Positions 27,411 through 37,104 of a DNA stretch of 64,000 nt are shown piece by piece. This DNA is from Paramagnetospirillum marisnigri. GTDB taxonomy: Bacteria > Pseudomonadota > Alphaproteobacteria > Rhodospirillales > Magnetospirillaceae. The number at the start of each line of letters is the position of its first letter. Positions within the stretch are counted from its first letter, which is position 1. The stretch lies in NCBI RefSeq assembly GCF_001650715.1, contig NZ_LWQT01000120.1, positions 121,143 through 185,142 of the forward strand, written 5' to 3'. The translations under genes and the position numbers were made by a program. The notes below the pieces were generated by a model. It was not told where the DNA came from. It ran no database searches and worked only from the letters and a program-made list of their open reading frames with translations.

Positions 27411-28094
27411 CTACTGCAGGACCTCCACCAAGACGCGGCCCAGGGTATCCACCGGCCCCTGAACCAGCCAGCGGAACACATCCAGGTCCAATCCCAGCTT
27501 GCCGCCCAGGATCGGCAGGACGAACAGCGCCAGCAGCAGGATGATCATTCCCGCCTTCTCCAGCCGCGCCACCCGCCAGGCCAAGGGAGCGGGCAGCACC
27601 CCCACCAGGACCCGGCCACCATCCAGCGGCGGGATGGGGATCATATTGAAGACGGCCAGCAACAGGTTGAAATAGATGGCGTTATCCAGGTTGAGCAGCA
27701 GCCAGCCCTGGATGTCGCGCGGCATGTGCGGCAGCAGATGGATGGCCAGCAGCACCGAAATCACCGCCAGCGCCACATTCATTCCCGGCCCCGCCGCCGC
27801 CACCACGATCATGCCCAGGCGGGGCGAACGCAGCCGGGCGAAATTGACCGGCACCGGCTTGGCCCAGCCGAACATGACACCGCCCAGGGCCAGCAGCAGG
27901 CCCGGCAGGATGATGGTGCCGAAGGGGTCGATATGACGGATGGGGTTGAGGCTGATGCGGCCCATGCGGCTGGCGGTATCGTCACCCATCATCAGGGCAG
28001 CATAGCCGTGGGCGGCCTCGTGCAGGGTAACGGCCAGGATCAGGGGCAAGGCCCAGACGGTAATGCCATAGACCAGTCCGGCCAGATCGCCCAT
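27411..28094 (-). CDS. Site-2 protease-type M50 metallopeptidase
   Basis: Integral membrane zinc protease of 227 residues, with four to five spans. It carries HEAAH (zinc ligands, near residue 25) and a C-terminal NMIPIPPLDGGRV motif whose Asp is the third ligand. It lacks a PDZ domain, so it belongs to the minimal YwhC/SpoIVFB-like group rather than RseP. The ATG at 28094 overlaps the nagZ stop (TGATG). The substrate is unknown. Confidence 0.92.
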   Translation of the reverse strand: MGDLAGLVYGITVWALPLILAVTLHEAAHGYAALMMGDDTASRMGRISLNPIRHIDPFGTIILPGLLLALGGVMFGWAKPVPVNFARLRSPRLGMIVVAAAGPGMNVALAVISVLLAIHLLPHMPRDIQGWLLLNLDNAIYFNLLLAVFNMIPIPPLDGGRVLVGVLPAPLAWRVARLEKAGMIILLLALFVLPILGGKLGLDLDVFRWLVQGPVDTLGRVLVEVLQ

Positions 28095-29125
28095 CACCCC
28101 ACCCGCGCCAGCAAGGCATCGACCCGCCGGGCGGCGGCGGCCACATCCAGGGGCTGGGGAGTCCGCTTCATGGCCGAGGCGCGGGCCAGCCGTTCACGGG
28201 CTCGCTCGTCCAGCGGCCGCAGGACCTCGGCCACCGCTTCCATTTCGGCCATGTCGCCGTTGCAGTGGAGCACCAGATCGCATCCGGCGGCCAGGGAGGC
28301 GGTGGTGCGCTCCTGGAAGCTGCCCCCCAGGGCCTTCATGGACAGGTCGTCGGAGACCAGCACGCCGTCGAAGCCGATGGCGCCCCGGATGATCCCGGAA
28401 ATCACCTTGGCCGAGGTGGTGGCGGGGGCGCTGGCGTCGAGCGCGGTATAGACCACATGGGCGGTCATGGCCCAAGGTGCGTGCCGCAGCGCCCGGAACG
28501 GCGGGAAATCCTGGGCCTCAAGCTCGGCCAGCGAGGCTTCCACCACCGGCAGGGCCAGATGGCTGTCCACCATGGCGCGGCCATGGCCGGGGATATGCTT
28601 GATCACCGGCAGGACAGCCTCGTCCAGCAGGCCTTCCACCACCTGAACCGCCAGATCGGCCACAAGGTCGGGGGTACGGCCATAGGCGCGATCGCCGATG
28701 ACGTCGTGGGCGCCGGGCACCGGCACGTCAAGCACCGGGGCGCAGTCCACATCGATACCGAGATCGGCCAGTTCACGCCCGATCAGGCGGAAATTCAGCC
28801 GCAGCGCGTCCCGCGCCGCTTCCGCGTCCAATCCGGCCAGACGGGCGAAGGGTTCGCCCGGCGGCGCCTTACGCCAATGGGGAGGCTTCAGGCGCTGTAC
28901 CCTGCCCCCCTCCTGGTCGATCAGCACCGGAGCATCGGCGCGGCCGACAGAGTCCCGCAGGTCCTTGACCAGGGCACGGACCTGGGCGGGCGTGTCCACG
29001 TTGCGGGCGAACAGGATGAAGCCCAACGGATCGGTCCGCTCGTAAAAACGGCGTTCGGCATCGGACAGAGTGAGCCCGGCGCAGCCGAATACGGCCGCGG
29101 CGGGGGGAGAGCTATTTGCGGGCAA
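28094..29125 (-). CDS. nagZ: Beta-N-acetylhexosaminidase NagZ
   Basis: Family 3 glycoside hydrolase of 343 residues in peptidoglycan recycling; it removes GlcNAc from anhydro-muropeptides in the cytosol. KHIPGHGRAMVDSHLALP is the family histidine loop and LVSDDLSMKALGG holds the catalytic Asp. The start is a TTG at 29125, overlapping the SPOR gene by 14 bases; no closer ATG precedes the conserved core, so the exact start is uncertain. Confidence 0.94.
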   Translation of the reverse strand: MPANSSPPAAAVFGCAGLTLSDAERRFYERTDPLGFILFARNVDTPAQVRALVKDLRDSVGRADAPVLIDQEGGRVQRLKPPHWRKAPPGEPFARLAGLDAEAARDALRLNFRLIGRELADLGIDVDCAPVLDVPVPGAHDVIGDRAYGRTPDLVADLAVQVVEGLLDEAVLPVIKHIPGHGRAMVDSHLALPVVEASLAELEAQDFPPFRALRHAPWAMTAHVVYTALDASAPATTSAKVISGIIRGAIGFDGVLVSDDLSMKALGGSFQERTTASLAAGCDLVLHCNGDMAEMEAVAEVLRPLDERARERLARASAMKRTPQPLDVAAAARRVDALLARVG

Positions 29126-30086
29126 CGATGCACCCCTGGCTGCGATGCGCCAGTTCGGCGCAGATTTGACGGGCGGCCTGTTCGGTCAGCGGCGCGGCGC
29201 GGACCCGCCAGAACACCCCCTTGCCTTCCAACTCCACCCGGACGATGTCCGGGCGCAGAGTCCCCAGCAGATCGGCATTGCCCTTCTGGATGCGGGCCCA
29301 TTCCTTTTCCGCCAGATCCTGGGCGCGCACCGCCCCCAACTGGATGACGTAGTCGCCGATGCCGCCGCTGGCCTTGGGCACCGCCGGAGCGGGCATGGCG
29401 GCAGGCGACGGCGCGGCGGGCGCGCTGGCCACCTGGGCGGGGGTGATGACCTGATCCTGGGCTGGCGTGCGGGCCTGGACCGGCTGATAGGCGGGCGCGG
29501 ACGGAGGCGCCGGGGGCGGAACCGTCGCCGCGCCCTCCATGGGCTGCGCCGCCACCTTCGGGGTGGGCGCCGCCTTCGGGTTCGGAGGTTCGCCCGGCTT
29601 GGCCGCCAGCGGCGCGGTCGGGCGCTGCGGCACGGGCGCCGGTTGCGGCTGGATCTGGGGCTGCAAGGGAATCAGGGTTTCCACCGGCTGGGCCAGTTTG
29701 GGCGGCGCCTTGGGCGCCTCGGCCTGGGGCAGCAAACGCTCCACCTTGGGCTCGGCGTCGGTGCCCTGCTCCATGCGTTCGTAGACCAGCTTGTCCTGGT
29801 TGGGCACCTGCATGCCGCCACGATCACCGGGCGGCGGACGCATCTTGATGGGCTTGTCGTCGGCCCTGATCACCGGCACGCCAAGCCCGGCCCCCTTCTT
29901 GCCGCCCAGAAAGTGCAGACCGGCGGCGACAATGGCCCCCACGGCGACCACGGCGACCACGATGGTGACCATGCCGCGCAAGCGATGTCCGGCCCGCGCT
30001 TGATGCGAATCGGCATCGGCGTCGAAACGCTGGGGAATGATCTTCTGGATATCGTCGTCGAAATCGTCGCTGGGACCCCGTGCCAT
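29112..30086 (-). CDS. SPOR-domain membrane protein
   Basis: Protein of 324 residues. A short acidic cytoplasmic head (residues 1-35) is followed by a single span at about 40-62, a long Pro/Ala-rich periplasmic linker, and a C-terminal SPOR domain (about 250-320, YVIQLGAVRAQDLAEKEWARI onward). SPOR domains bind denuded peptidoglycan at the division site. The start at 30086 is one base after the argS stop. Its place between argS and nagZ is typical of alphaproteobacteria. Confidence 0.9.
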   Translation of the reverse strand: MARGPSDDFDDDIQKIIPQRFDADADSHQARAGHRLRGMVTIVVAVVAVGAIVAAGLHFLGGKKGAGLGVPVIRADDKPIKMRPPPGDRGGMQVPNQDKLVYERMEQGTDAEPKVERLLPQAEAPKAPPKLAQPVETLIPLQPQIQPQPAPVPQRPTAPLAAKPGEPPNPKAAPTPKVAAQPMEGAATVPPPAPPSAPAYQPVQARTPAQDQVITPAQVASAPAAPSPAAMPAPAVPKASGGIGDYVIQLGAVRAQDLAEKEWARIQKGNADLLGTLRPDIVRVELEGKGVFWRVRAAPLTEQAARQICAELAHRSQGCIVARK

Positions 30087-30087
30087 G

Positions 30088-31824
30088 TCAGCGCATCTCC
30101 TCCATGGGCTCGACACCGAAAACCGCCAGGCCCGACGCGATCACCACCACCACCGCCCTCAGCAGCGCCAGACGGGCCAGCGACACCTCGCGGTCATCCT
30201 CGATCAGGAAGCGCAACCGGGCCTCGTCCTTGCCCTTGTTCCACAAACCGTGGAACGCCGCCGCCAGCTCGTAGAGATAGAAGGCGACGCGGTGGGGCTC
30301 GTGGGCTTCGGCGGCGGTTTCCACCAGACGCGGCCACCCCGCCAGATGCTTGATCAAAGCAAGCTCGGCCGGGTCGGTCAAGCGCGCCAGGACGGCGGCA
30401 TCAGGCCGTTCGACGATGCCGGTCCAATCCGGCCAGATTTCGCTGGCATGGCGCATCACCGAATGACAGCGGGCATGGGCGTATTGGACATAGAACACCG
30501 GATTGTCGCGGCTTTGCTCCAGCACCTTGTCCAGGTCGAAATCCAGATGGGCGTCGTTCTTGCGGGTCAGCATGATGAAGCGGACCACATCCTTGCCCAC
30601 CGCCTCCACCAGATCGGCCAGGGTGACGAAGGTGCCCGCCCGCTTGCTCATCTTGTAGGGCTGGCCGCCCTTGAGCAGGTTGACCATCTGGCACAGCTTG
30701 ACGTCCAGGTCGCCCTCGCCGCCGCTGACCGCCTTGACCGCCGCCTGCATGCGCTTGACATAGCCGCCGTGGTCGGCGCCCCAGACATCGATCATGGCGG
30801 CGAAGCCGCGCTGAAACTTATCCAGGTGATAGGCGATGTCCGAGGCAAAATAGGTCCAGGACCCGTCGGACTTCTTGAGCGGCCGGTCGACGTCGTCGCC
30901 GAACTCGGTGGCCTTGAACAGAATTTGGGGACGAGGCTCCCAGTCGTCGGGCAGCTTGCCCTTGGGCGGCTCCAGCACACCTTGGTACACCAGCCCTTTC
31001 GAGGCCAACAAGTCTAACGCTGCATTCACTTTTCCGTCGTTGTGAAGCCCTAGTTCGCTGGTAAAACAATCGTGCCTTACGCCAAGCGCTTTTAAATCGC
31101 TCTTGATCATATTCATCATAGCGAACGTGGCGTCGGCCCTAAACGTCGCCAGCCACTCCACCTCGGGTGCGTCTTTCCACTTCGGACCATGGACCCTCGC
31201 CAGTTCAGCCCCGGCGGGCTTCAGATAGTCGCCGGGATAGAGGCCTTCCGGAATCTCGCCGATCGCCTCGCCCAGGGCCTCGCGATAGCGCAGGTGAACC
31301 GAGCGGGCCAGAACGTCAACCTGGGCCCCGGCATCATTGACATAGTATTCGCGGGTGACGGCATAACCCGCCTTGGCCAGCAGCGAGGCCAGGGCGTCGC
31401 CGGTGACGGCGCCACGGGCATGGCCGATATGCATGGGACCGGTGGGATTGGCCGAGACATATTCCACATTGACGCGCTTGCCGCCGCCCTGGGTGGAATC
31501 GCCATAGGCGACACCGGCGCGCAGCACGTCCATCAGCCGCTCGACCCAGAACGAATCGGCAAGGCGCAGATTGATGAAGCCGGGACCGGCGACCTCGACC
31601 CCAGTCACCGCCGGATGACGGCGCAGTTCCTCGGCCAGCTTCTCGGCCAGATCGCGGGGTTTCATCCCCGCCGGCTTGGACAGAACCATGGCGGCGTTGG
31701 TGGCGACATCGCCATGGGCGGCCTCGCGCGGCGGCTCGGCGGTGATCTTGGAATGGTCGTGGCCGGGAATCACCTTGTCGGTGGCGGCGACGATCTCGGT
31801 GCGGAAGTAACTGAACAGATTCAT
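30088..31824 (-). CDS. argS: Arginyl-tRNA synthetase
   Basis: Class I aminoacyl-tRNA synthetase of 578 residues. It has [15 protein letters not shown] (HIGH motif, near residue 130), [14 protein letters not shown] as the KMSKS-like loop, and a C-terminal DALR anticodon-binding region. A patch at about 31005-31105 uses rare AT-rich codons (two TTA, plus CTA, AGG and GTA) unlike the rest of the gene. It is four bases downstream of the dGTPase gene. Confidence 0.97.
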   Translation of the reverse strand: MNLFSYFRTEIVAATDKVIPGHDHSKITAEPPREAAHGDVATNAAMVLSKPAGMKPRDLAEKLAEELRRHPAVTGVEVAGPGFINLRLADSFWVERLMDVLRAGVAYGDSTQGGGKRVNVEYVSANPTGPMHIGHARGAVTGDALASLLAKAGYAVTREYYVNDAGAQVDVLARSVHLRYREALGEAIGEIPEGLYPGDYLKPAGAELARVHGPKWKDAPEVEWLATFRADATFAMMNMIKSDLKALGVRHDCFTSELGLHNDGKVNAALDLLASKGLVYQGVLEPPKGKLPDDWEPRPQILFKATEFGDDVDRPLKKSDGSWTYFASDIAYHLDKFQRGFAAMIDVWGADHGGYVKRMQAAVKAVSGGEGDLDVKLCQMVNLLKGGQPYKMSKRAGTFVTLADLVEAVGKDVVRFIMLTRKNDAHLDFDLDKVLEQSRDNPVFYVQYAHARCHSVMRHASEIWPDWTGIVERPDAAVLARLTDPAELALIKHLAGWPRLVETAAEAHEPHRVAFYLYELAAAFHGLWNKGKDEARLRFLIEDDREVSLARLALLRAVVVVIASGLAVFGVEPMEEMR

Positions 31825-31828
31825 GTGA

Positions 31829-33031
31829 TTACGGCTTCTCTTGCATGTCGAACAACCGGCGATGCTCGTCGAGGGCGAAGCGATCGGTCATGCCGGCGAT
31901 ATAGTCGGCCACCACGCGGGCGGTCTTGGCGGTGCCCCGGCCGTCTGCGAGACGGCGCCATTCGGGAGGCAGGCATTCCGGCTCGGCGAACAGCAGCCGG
32001 AACAGGTCCTTCACCACCCGACGACCCTTGCTGGTCATGCGATTGACGGTGAAGTGACGATACATATTGGCGAACAGGAACTGGCGCAGCGCCGCGTCAT
32101 GGGCGCGCATACCGTCGGAAAACGCCACCAGCGGCCCGCCCAGCCCGCGCACATCCTCGGCGGATTTGGGCTTGTACTGCTCGATGCGGCGCTGGGTCTC
32201 GCCGGTCAGGTCCAGGATCATGATGCCGATCATGCGCCGCACCACTTCGTGAATGTGCAGCGAGGTCTCGGCATCGGGATATTCGTGGCGGACCTTGTGG
32301 AACAGCGGCCCCACCAGCGGCACATCGGCCAAGTCCTCGATGGTGAACAGCCCGGCGCGCAACCCGTCGTCGATATCGTGGTTATTATAGGCGATATCGT
32401 CGGCCAGGGCCGCCACCTGGGCCTCGGCCCCGGCATAGGAGTCCAGGTCGAGATCATGCAGTTCGGCATATTCGGCGATGGCGCCCGGCAGCGGCCGGTC
32501 GGCGCGCACCGCTAAGGGGCCGGTCAGCGGGCCGTTGTGCTTGACCAAGCCTTCCAGGGTTTCCCAGGTCAGGTTGAGCCCCTCGAACTCCACATAGCGG
32601 CGTTCCAGCTTGGTGACGATACGCAGGGACTGGGCGTTGTGATCGAAACCACCGAATTCGGCCAGCACCTCCTGAAGCGCGTCCTCGCCCGCATGGCCGA
32701 ACGGGGTATGCCCCAGATCGTGGGCCAGGGCCAGGGCCTCGGCCAGATCTTCGTCCAGCCCCAGCACCCGGCTGATGGAGCGCGCGATCTGCGATACTTC
32801 CAGGGAATGGGTCAGCCGCGTGCGATAATTCTCGCCCTCGTGATAGACGAAGACCTGGGTCTTGTACTGCAGACGGCGAAAGGCGGCGGAATGGATGATG
32901 CGGTCGCGGTCGCGCTGGAACGGCGAGCGGGTCGGGCTGTCCGGCTCGCCGTGAAGCCGCCCGCGCGACTCCGCCGCCCGGCTGGCATAGCAGGCGAGAA
33001 AGCGGGCACAAGATTCGGTGGTCGCACTCAT
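31829..33031 (-). CDS. Deoxyguanosinetriphosphate triphosphohydrolase-like protein
   Basis: HD-domain dNTP triphosphohydrolase of 400 residues. It has [17 protein letters not shown] and [15 protein letters not shown], giving the H...HD metal ligands, and a [14 protein letters not shown] segment with the downstream Asp. It probably limits dNTP pools. The ATG at 33031 ([11 protein letters not shown]) is preferred; a start 36 bases earlier adds residues with no family match. Confidence 0.93.
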   Translation of the reverse strand: MSATTESCARFLACYASRAAESRGRLHGEPDSPTRSPFQRDRDRIIHSAAFRRLQYKTQVFVYHEGENYRTRLTHSLEVSQIARSISRVLGLDEDLAEALALAHDLGHTPFGHAGEDALQEVLAEFGGFDHNAQSLRIVTKLERRYVEFEGLNLTWETLEGLVKHNGPLTGPLAVRADRPLPGAIAEYAELHDLDLDSYAGAEAQVAALADDIAYNNHDIDDGLRAGLFTIEDLADVPLVGPLFHKVRHEYPDAETSLHIHEVVRRMIGIMILDLTGETQRRIEQYKPKSAEDVRGLGGPLVAFSDGMRAHDAALRQFLFANMYRHFTVNRMTSKGRRVVKDLFRLLFAEPECLPPEWRRLADGRGTAKTARVVADYIAGMTDRFALDEHRRLFDMQEKP

Positions 33032-33103
33032 GGCAGGGACACTACAAGCCGCGCATGCGGAACGCAACTGCGAGGCTCCGTAAGTCGGCCGCGATGCGAA
33101 GGC

Positions 33104-33131
33104 TTGAAATACGCATTCGCATACCTAAATA
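33104..33131 (+). promoter_or_regulatory. Candidate promoter of erpA
   Basis: TTGAAA and TAAATA are separated by 16 bases, about 80 bases ahead of the erpA start, in a 182-base gap between divergent genes. The minus 10 match is weak, and no IscR-type site was identified. Confidence 0.3.
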
Positions 33132-33213
33132 GCAGGCTCGGGCCTTCCCCCGGCAAGGGCGGCGATGGTATCGTGATGCCAATCCGCCCGATCATCTATC
33201 CAAAGGGACCGAC

Positions 33214-33567
33214 ATGACCGAAACAGAGCACAATTACGCCGCGCGGGTCGCCGTGACCGAAAGCGCCGCCGACCGGGTGCACACCCTGATCAAGATGGAA
33301 GGCAATCCCAACATGATGCTGCGCATCGGCGTGTCCGGCGGCGGTTGCTCGGGATTCCAGTACGGCATCTCGCTGGACGACAAGATCGGCGACGAGGACC
33401 GGGTATTCGAGGACCACGGCATCCGCCTGGTGGTGGACCAGACCTCGCTGGACCTGCTGGACGGCTCGGTGGTGGATTACGTGGAAGATCTGGTCGGCGC
33501 CTCGTTCCAGATCAAGAATCCCAATGCCTCCTCCACCTGCGGCTGCGGCAGTTCCTTCTCGGTCTGA
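33214..33567 (+). CDS. erpA: Iron-sulfur cluster insertion protein ErpA/HesB-type
   Basis: A-type Fe-S carrier of 117 residues. The three cluster-binding cysteines are visible: one in SGGGCSGFQYG and two in the C-terminal CGCGSSFSV. It delivers Fe-S clusters to apoproteins such as IspG/IspH and respiratory enzymes. ErpA is favoured over IscA because there is no isc operon context; the distinction is not certain. Confidence 0.92.
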   Translation: MTETEHNYAARVAVTESAADRVHTLIKMEGNPNMMLRIGVSGGGCSGFQYGISLDDKIGDEDRVFEDHGIRLVVDQTSLDLLDGSVVDYVEDLVGASFQIKNPNASSTCGCGSSFSV

Positions 33568-33570
33568 CGC

Positions 33571-34233
33571 CTACCAACTGGGACAGCGGCTCATCACCAG
33601 CCGGTAATTGGCCGCCGTGTCGATGGCGGCGTTCCTGTCGCGCAATTCAGCCCTGAACCCGTCCATGGGCGGGTTCAGGGAGCGGAACAGACGCTGGGTG
33701 ATCTCTTCCCGCCTCCGCTCCACCTGTCCCAATGGCACCACCATGGGAGAGATGCCGCCCGCCTCGCGGCGCAAGGCGTCCTCCAGGCGCGGCGCCCAGC
33801 GCTGGAAGGTCTCGCGGGCGATGGCCACATGCTCGTCCTCGTGCAGGCGGACCTTGGCGTAATTGCAGCCGCCGGGTCCGTATTCTGAGGCGATGTGGAC
33901 GATCAGGTCGCGCAGCCGCCAGAAGCCATCCACCCGCCCCAGCCCCAGACAGGACTGCCCTCCCCCCAGGTCGACGGTCCAGAATTGCGGCAGAACCTTG
34001 CCTTCCACCTCGCTTTGGGTCAGGCCCACCACCTTGCCACCGGACAACTGCCCCAGCCGTCCGGCAAGGGCATTGACCTGGGCGCGGCTGAGCTCGCTGC
34101 TGTAAACCGGAACCCCCATTCCGGTTGACAGCGATACCTTGCGCTCGGGTACGAAGACACCGGGCGGCGGGCAGGTCTGGGCGGCGCAGGGGCTGGCCAG
34201 CAGCAGCGCCAGGACAAGGACTCGGATCACCAT
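33571..34233 (-). CDS. Secreted protein with HEXXH motif (DUF922-like)
   Basis: Protein of 220 residues with an N-terminal signal peptide (MVIRVLVLALLLASPCAAQT). The centre has VRLHEDEHVAIARETF, that is HEXXH followed by xxIA, the pattern of the DUF922 putative zinc-dependent proteases. Four or more cysteines may form disulfides in the periplasm. The start at 34233 places the signal peptide at the N-terminus. It converges on erpA with 3 bases between the stops. The protease role is inference from the motif. Confidence 0.65.
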   Translation of the reverse strand: MVIRVLVLALLLASPCAAQTCPPPGVFVPERKVSLSTGMGVPVYSSELSRAQVNALAGRLGQLSGGKVVGLTQSEVEGKVLPQFWTVDLGGGQSCLGLGRVDGFWRLRDLIVHIASEYGPGGCNYAKVRLHEDEHVAIARETFQRWAPRLEDALRREAGGISPMVVPLGQVERRREEITQRLFRSLNPPMDGFRAELRDRNAAIDTAANYRLVMSRCPSW

Positions 34234-34334
34234 ACCGACAGCATATGGGAACTGCGCGCCAGGCTCCAAGCGGGGTTTCGCCGGAACGCGGCGGCGGCTA
34301 TGCTCCGCCGGAGTTGATCTCGGAGACGGAAGTC

Positions 34335-35111
34335 ATGGCCCTGCGCATCGCCACCTGGAACGTCAACTCGGTTCGCGCCCGTCTCGCCAATGTGCTGGAC
34401 TGGCTGGGCGAGGCCAAACCCGATGTCCTGCTGCTGCAGGAGATCAAGTGCCAGGACGACGCCTTCCCCCGCCTCGAGATCGAATCGGCGGGCTATCACT
34501 GCGTGGTGCACGGCCAGAAGAGCTATAACGGCGTCGCCATCCTGTCCAAGCGCCAGCCCGAGGACATCCGCATCGGCCTGCCCGGCGATGCGGGTGATGA
34601 ACAGGCCCGCTATGCCGAGGCGACGGTGGAGGGCGTCCGGGTGGCCTCGCTCTACCTGCCCAACGGCAATCCGGCGCCGGGCGACAAGTTCGACTACAAG
34701 CTGGGCTGGATGCGCCGTCTGGTCGGCCATGCCCGCGCCCTGCTGGAGAGCGAGGTGCCGCTGGTGCTGGCGGGCGACTATAATGTCTGCCCCACCGACG
34801 ACGATGTCTACGACCCCGTCAACTGGCAGGCTGACGCCCTGTGCCGTCCGGAAAGCCGGGCCTTGTTCCGCGAGCTACTGAATCTCGGCCTGACCGAAGC
34901 CTTCCGGGCGCTGCATCCCGACGAGCCGCGCCGCTATACCTTCTGGGATTATCAGGCGGGAGCCTGGCAGCGCGACCAGGGCCTGCGCATCGACCATCTG
35001 CTGCTGTCGCCCCAGGCCGCCGACCGGCTGATCGCCTGCGACATCGACAAGGCGCCACGGGCCAAGGACAAGGCCAGCGACCATACGCCGATCTGGGTGG
35101 AGCTTAGTTGA
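34335..35111 (+). CDS. xthA: Exodeoxyribonuclease III
   Basis: AP endonuclease/3'-5' exonuclease of 258 residues for base-excision repair. Landmarks are TWNVNSVRARL at the start, LLLQEIKCQDD with the metal-binding Glu, KSYNGVAILSK, GDYNVCPTD and the C-terminal DHTPIWVELS with catalytic Asp-His. The ATG at 34335 (MALRIATWN) is preferred because earlier in-frame codons lie within the divergent gene. The 3' end overlaps the converging gene by 8 bases. Confidence 0.97.
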   Translation: MALRIATWNVNSVRARLANVLDWLGEAKPDVLLLQEIKCQDDAFPRLEIESAGYHCVVHGQKSYNGVAILSKRQPEDIRIGLPGDAGDEQARYAEATVEGVRVASLYLPNGNPAPGDKFDYKLGWMRRLVGHARALLESEVPLVLAGDYNVCPTDDDVYDPVNWQADALCRPESRALFRELLNLGLTEAFRALHPDEPRRYTFWDYQAGAWQRDQGLRIDHLLLSPQAADRLIACDIDKAPRAKDKASDHTPIWVELS

Positions 35112-36231
35112 ACGGCGTGGTTGTCGAGGTGCGATAGGCCTCGCCGCCCACCACCCGCTGGGGAGCAATCGTGGCGCGGGCGTGGCGCAGGGCTTCGATG
35201 ATACGGACGTCGCTCACCCGATGGCGGTCTTCCAGCGTCACTTCGGGGCATTCCTCGCCGAAGACATGGCGATAGAGACCGCCCATCATGGCGGTACGCC
35301 CGGCCATCAGCATGTTGCAGGCGTTCTCCACCACCCCGCGATCCTCGGGACCGCGCATGTGCAGCGATGTCACCAGCATCACCGAGATGGCGTGCAGCAC
35401 GTCATAGCGCACATGGGCGATGAACACTTCCAGATGGCGCGGCGTCAGGCCTAGGCCGTCGCGCTGGGAGACCCGGATCAGGCCGCCCAGCAGCAGGCTG
35501 AAGAATTCGGGGACTCCCCATTCCATGCCCAGTCCCACCGAGGCCAGGGCTTCCAGCGGCGTGAATTCTGGATGGCCGGCGACAAGGCGCTGGATCAGCA
35601 CATTGTCGGCCACTTCGGGCAGCATGGCCACATCCTGGTCCTCGGGTGCCAGGCCCAAGCCCTCGAACAGTTGGCGATACATGACGATATGGGTCTTGGC
35701 CGCCAGCAGCCGCCCCAATTCGGGATAATCCTCAAGACCATGACTGCCGACGCCGTATTCATCGGCCACCAGTTGCGCCAGGGCGATCTGGGTCAGCTCG
35801 GACAGACGCTCGCCGCGATTGCCCTCGGCCAGGGCGGTCAGGCCGTGGAACCGGCCGATGGCCAGGGCCACGCATTGCCGGGTGTTCTTGATCTGGTTGA
35901 AATACTGGGTGGCGAAGCGCTTGACCTGCTCGGGGGTGATACGGCCCTCGAACACCCGCAGGAAAAAGGGATGGGTCCAGACCGGATGCTCCATCACATG
36001 GCGATGCAGGTGCAGGAACAACACGCCGAGATCGGCGGTCTTGCCCCGCCCCAGTTCGGCCAGGACGGTGCGCAGCGGCGAGGTCCCCTGCCCCATCTCG
36101 GCCAGGACCCGTTCGAAGTCGGCGCGCTGGCTGTGGATGAAGGCCGAAAGCACCGAGGCGGCGTCACGGTTCAGCAGATCGGGCAAGGGGTGGATGTGGT
36201 CCGGCAGCAATCCACGTTCATCCACCAGCAT
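35104..36231 (-). CDS. Heme-oxygenase-like (HDO/TenA-like) iron-containing protein
   Basis: Helical protein of 375 residues. A central segment EHPVWTHPFFLRVFEGRITPEQVKRFATQYF-like matches the TenA/PqqC/heme-oxygenase-like fold, and Glu/His residues such as VADEYG and the HxxxH patterns could form a di-iron site. It probably belongs to the iron-containing redox enzyme group, but the substrate is unknown. The gene follows the hemerythrin-receiver gene after 10 bases, so both may respond to oxygen or iron; this link is inference. Confidence 0.65.
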   Translation of the reverse strand: MLVDERGLLPDHIHPLPDLLNRDAASVLSAFIHSQRADFERVLAEMGQGTSPLRTVLAELGRGKTADLGVLFLHLHRHVMEHPVWTHPFFLRVFEGRITPEQVKRFATQYFNQIKNTRQCVALAIGRFHGLTALAEGNRGERLSELTQIALAQLVADEYGVGSHGLEDYPELGRLLAAKTHIVMYRQLFEGLGLAPEDQDVAMLPEVADNVLIQRLVAGHPEFTPLEALASVGLGMEWGVPEFFSLLLGGLIRVSQRDGLGLTPRHLEVFIAHVRYDVLHAISVMLVTSLHMRGPEDRGVVENACNMLMAGRTAMMGGLYRHVFGEECPEVTLEDRHRVSDVRIIEALRHARATIAPQRVVGGEAYRTSTTTPFN

Positions 36232-36241
36232 GCCGCAACTC

Positions 36242-37096
36242 CTAGCTTTGCGCCGGTTTGGCCGCCAGCCGCGACAGGCAGATCAGCAGTCCGCGCGCCG
36301 TCACAGGCTTTTCCATGAACTCATCCGCCCCCGCCAACAGCGCCAGATCGCGATTGATCAAGCGCTCGTGGCCCGACAGGATCAACACCGGGATGCTGGC
36401 CAGGCGCGGCGGCCCCTGGCGCAGCCACTTCACCAGATCCAGACCGCTATCGGCGCCCACATGCCAGTCGGTGATCAGCAGGTCCACCGCCCGCTCCACC
36501 AGGGCCGCCTTGGCGGCGGCCACGTCATTGACGACATTGACCCGGTTGATGCCGACGCTGCCCAGGATGGTGATAAGGATTTCACAGAAGTTCAGATTGT
36601 CGTCGACCAGCAGGATGTCGAGACTGCGCAGGTCGCGGGCCGAGTCACGGCGGCCCGGCACCACCATATCGACCTTTTCACCGGCCTGCCGCGCCCCGGC
36701 ATGGCCCACCAGCCAGGCCCGGTAGCTCATATCGGTGGTGCAGATGTGGTTGACCAGCCAGTTGTTGAGGAAGCTGAGGCATTCCCTCGCCCGCACCGAA
36801 CTGGGGTTCTCCTCGTAGCGGGCCTTGATGGACGCGACCTGCTCGGCGAAACCGTGATGGGTGCGCTGGTGCTGCTCCAGTTGCGGGCAGCGGCTGGCGC
36901 GCATCATCCCTTCCTCGCGGGCGAAATGATGGGCGGCGTACTCCTCCAGCGCCCCCAGCACGGTATAGACCGCCACATACTCTTCCCGGTCACCGATGGA
37001 GCGATGCAGAAGATTGATAAGACCGATCAGGGTCTTATGATCCTCGTCCAGCATCGGCACGCCGACGCTCATGGACTCGCTCCAGGTGATGGTCAT
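36242..37096 (-). CDS. Bacteriohemerythrin fused to a response-regulator receiver
   Basis: Protein of 284 residues. The N-terminal hemerythrin domain (about 1-130) has the full di-iron ligand set: H20 in DEDH, H57 and E61 in HHFAREE, H76 and H80 in HQRTHH, and the HICTTD pair near 117-122. The C-terminal receiver (about 158-280) has DILLVDDN, phospho-acceptor Asp in LLITDWHVG and MEKPV. It should bind O2 and also receive phosphate. Hemerythrin-like proteins are abundant in magnetospirilla. Neighbours are the HDO-like gene and ilvD, whose Fe-S enzyme is oxygen-sensitive. Confidence 0.92.
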   Translation of the reverse strand: MTITWSESMSVGVPMLDEDHKTLIGLINLLHRSIGDREEYVAVYTVLGALEEYAAHHFAREEGMMRASRCPQLEQHQRTHHGFAEQVASIKARYEENPSSVRARECLSFLNNWLVNHICTTDMSYRAWLVGHAGARQAGEKVDMVVPGRRDSARDLRSLDILLVDDNLNFCEILITILGSVGINRVNVVNDVAAAKAALVERAVDLLITDWHVGADSGLDLVKWLRQGPPRLASIPVLILSGHERLINRDLALLAGADEFMEKPVTARGLLICLSRLAAKPAQS

Positions 37097-37104
37097 GGGC
37101 CGTC

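Noticed and set aside
26502..28451. 649-codon plus-strand open frame opposite scpA, the M50 protease and nagZ
   Set aside because: Gln/His-rich shadow frame across three real genes.
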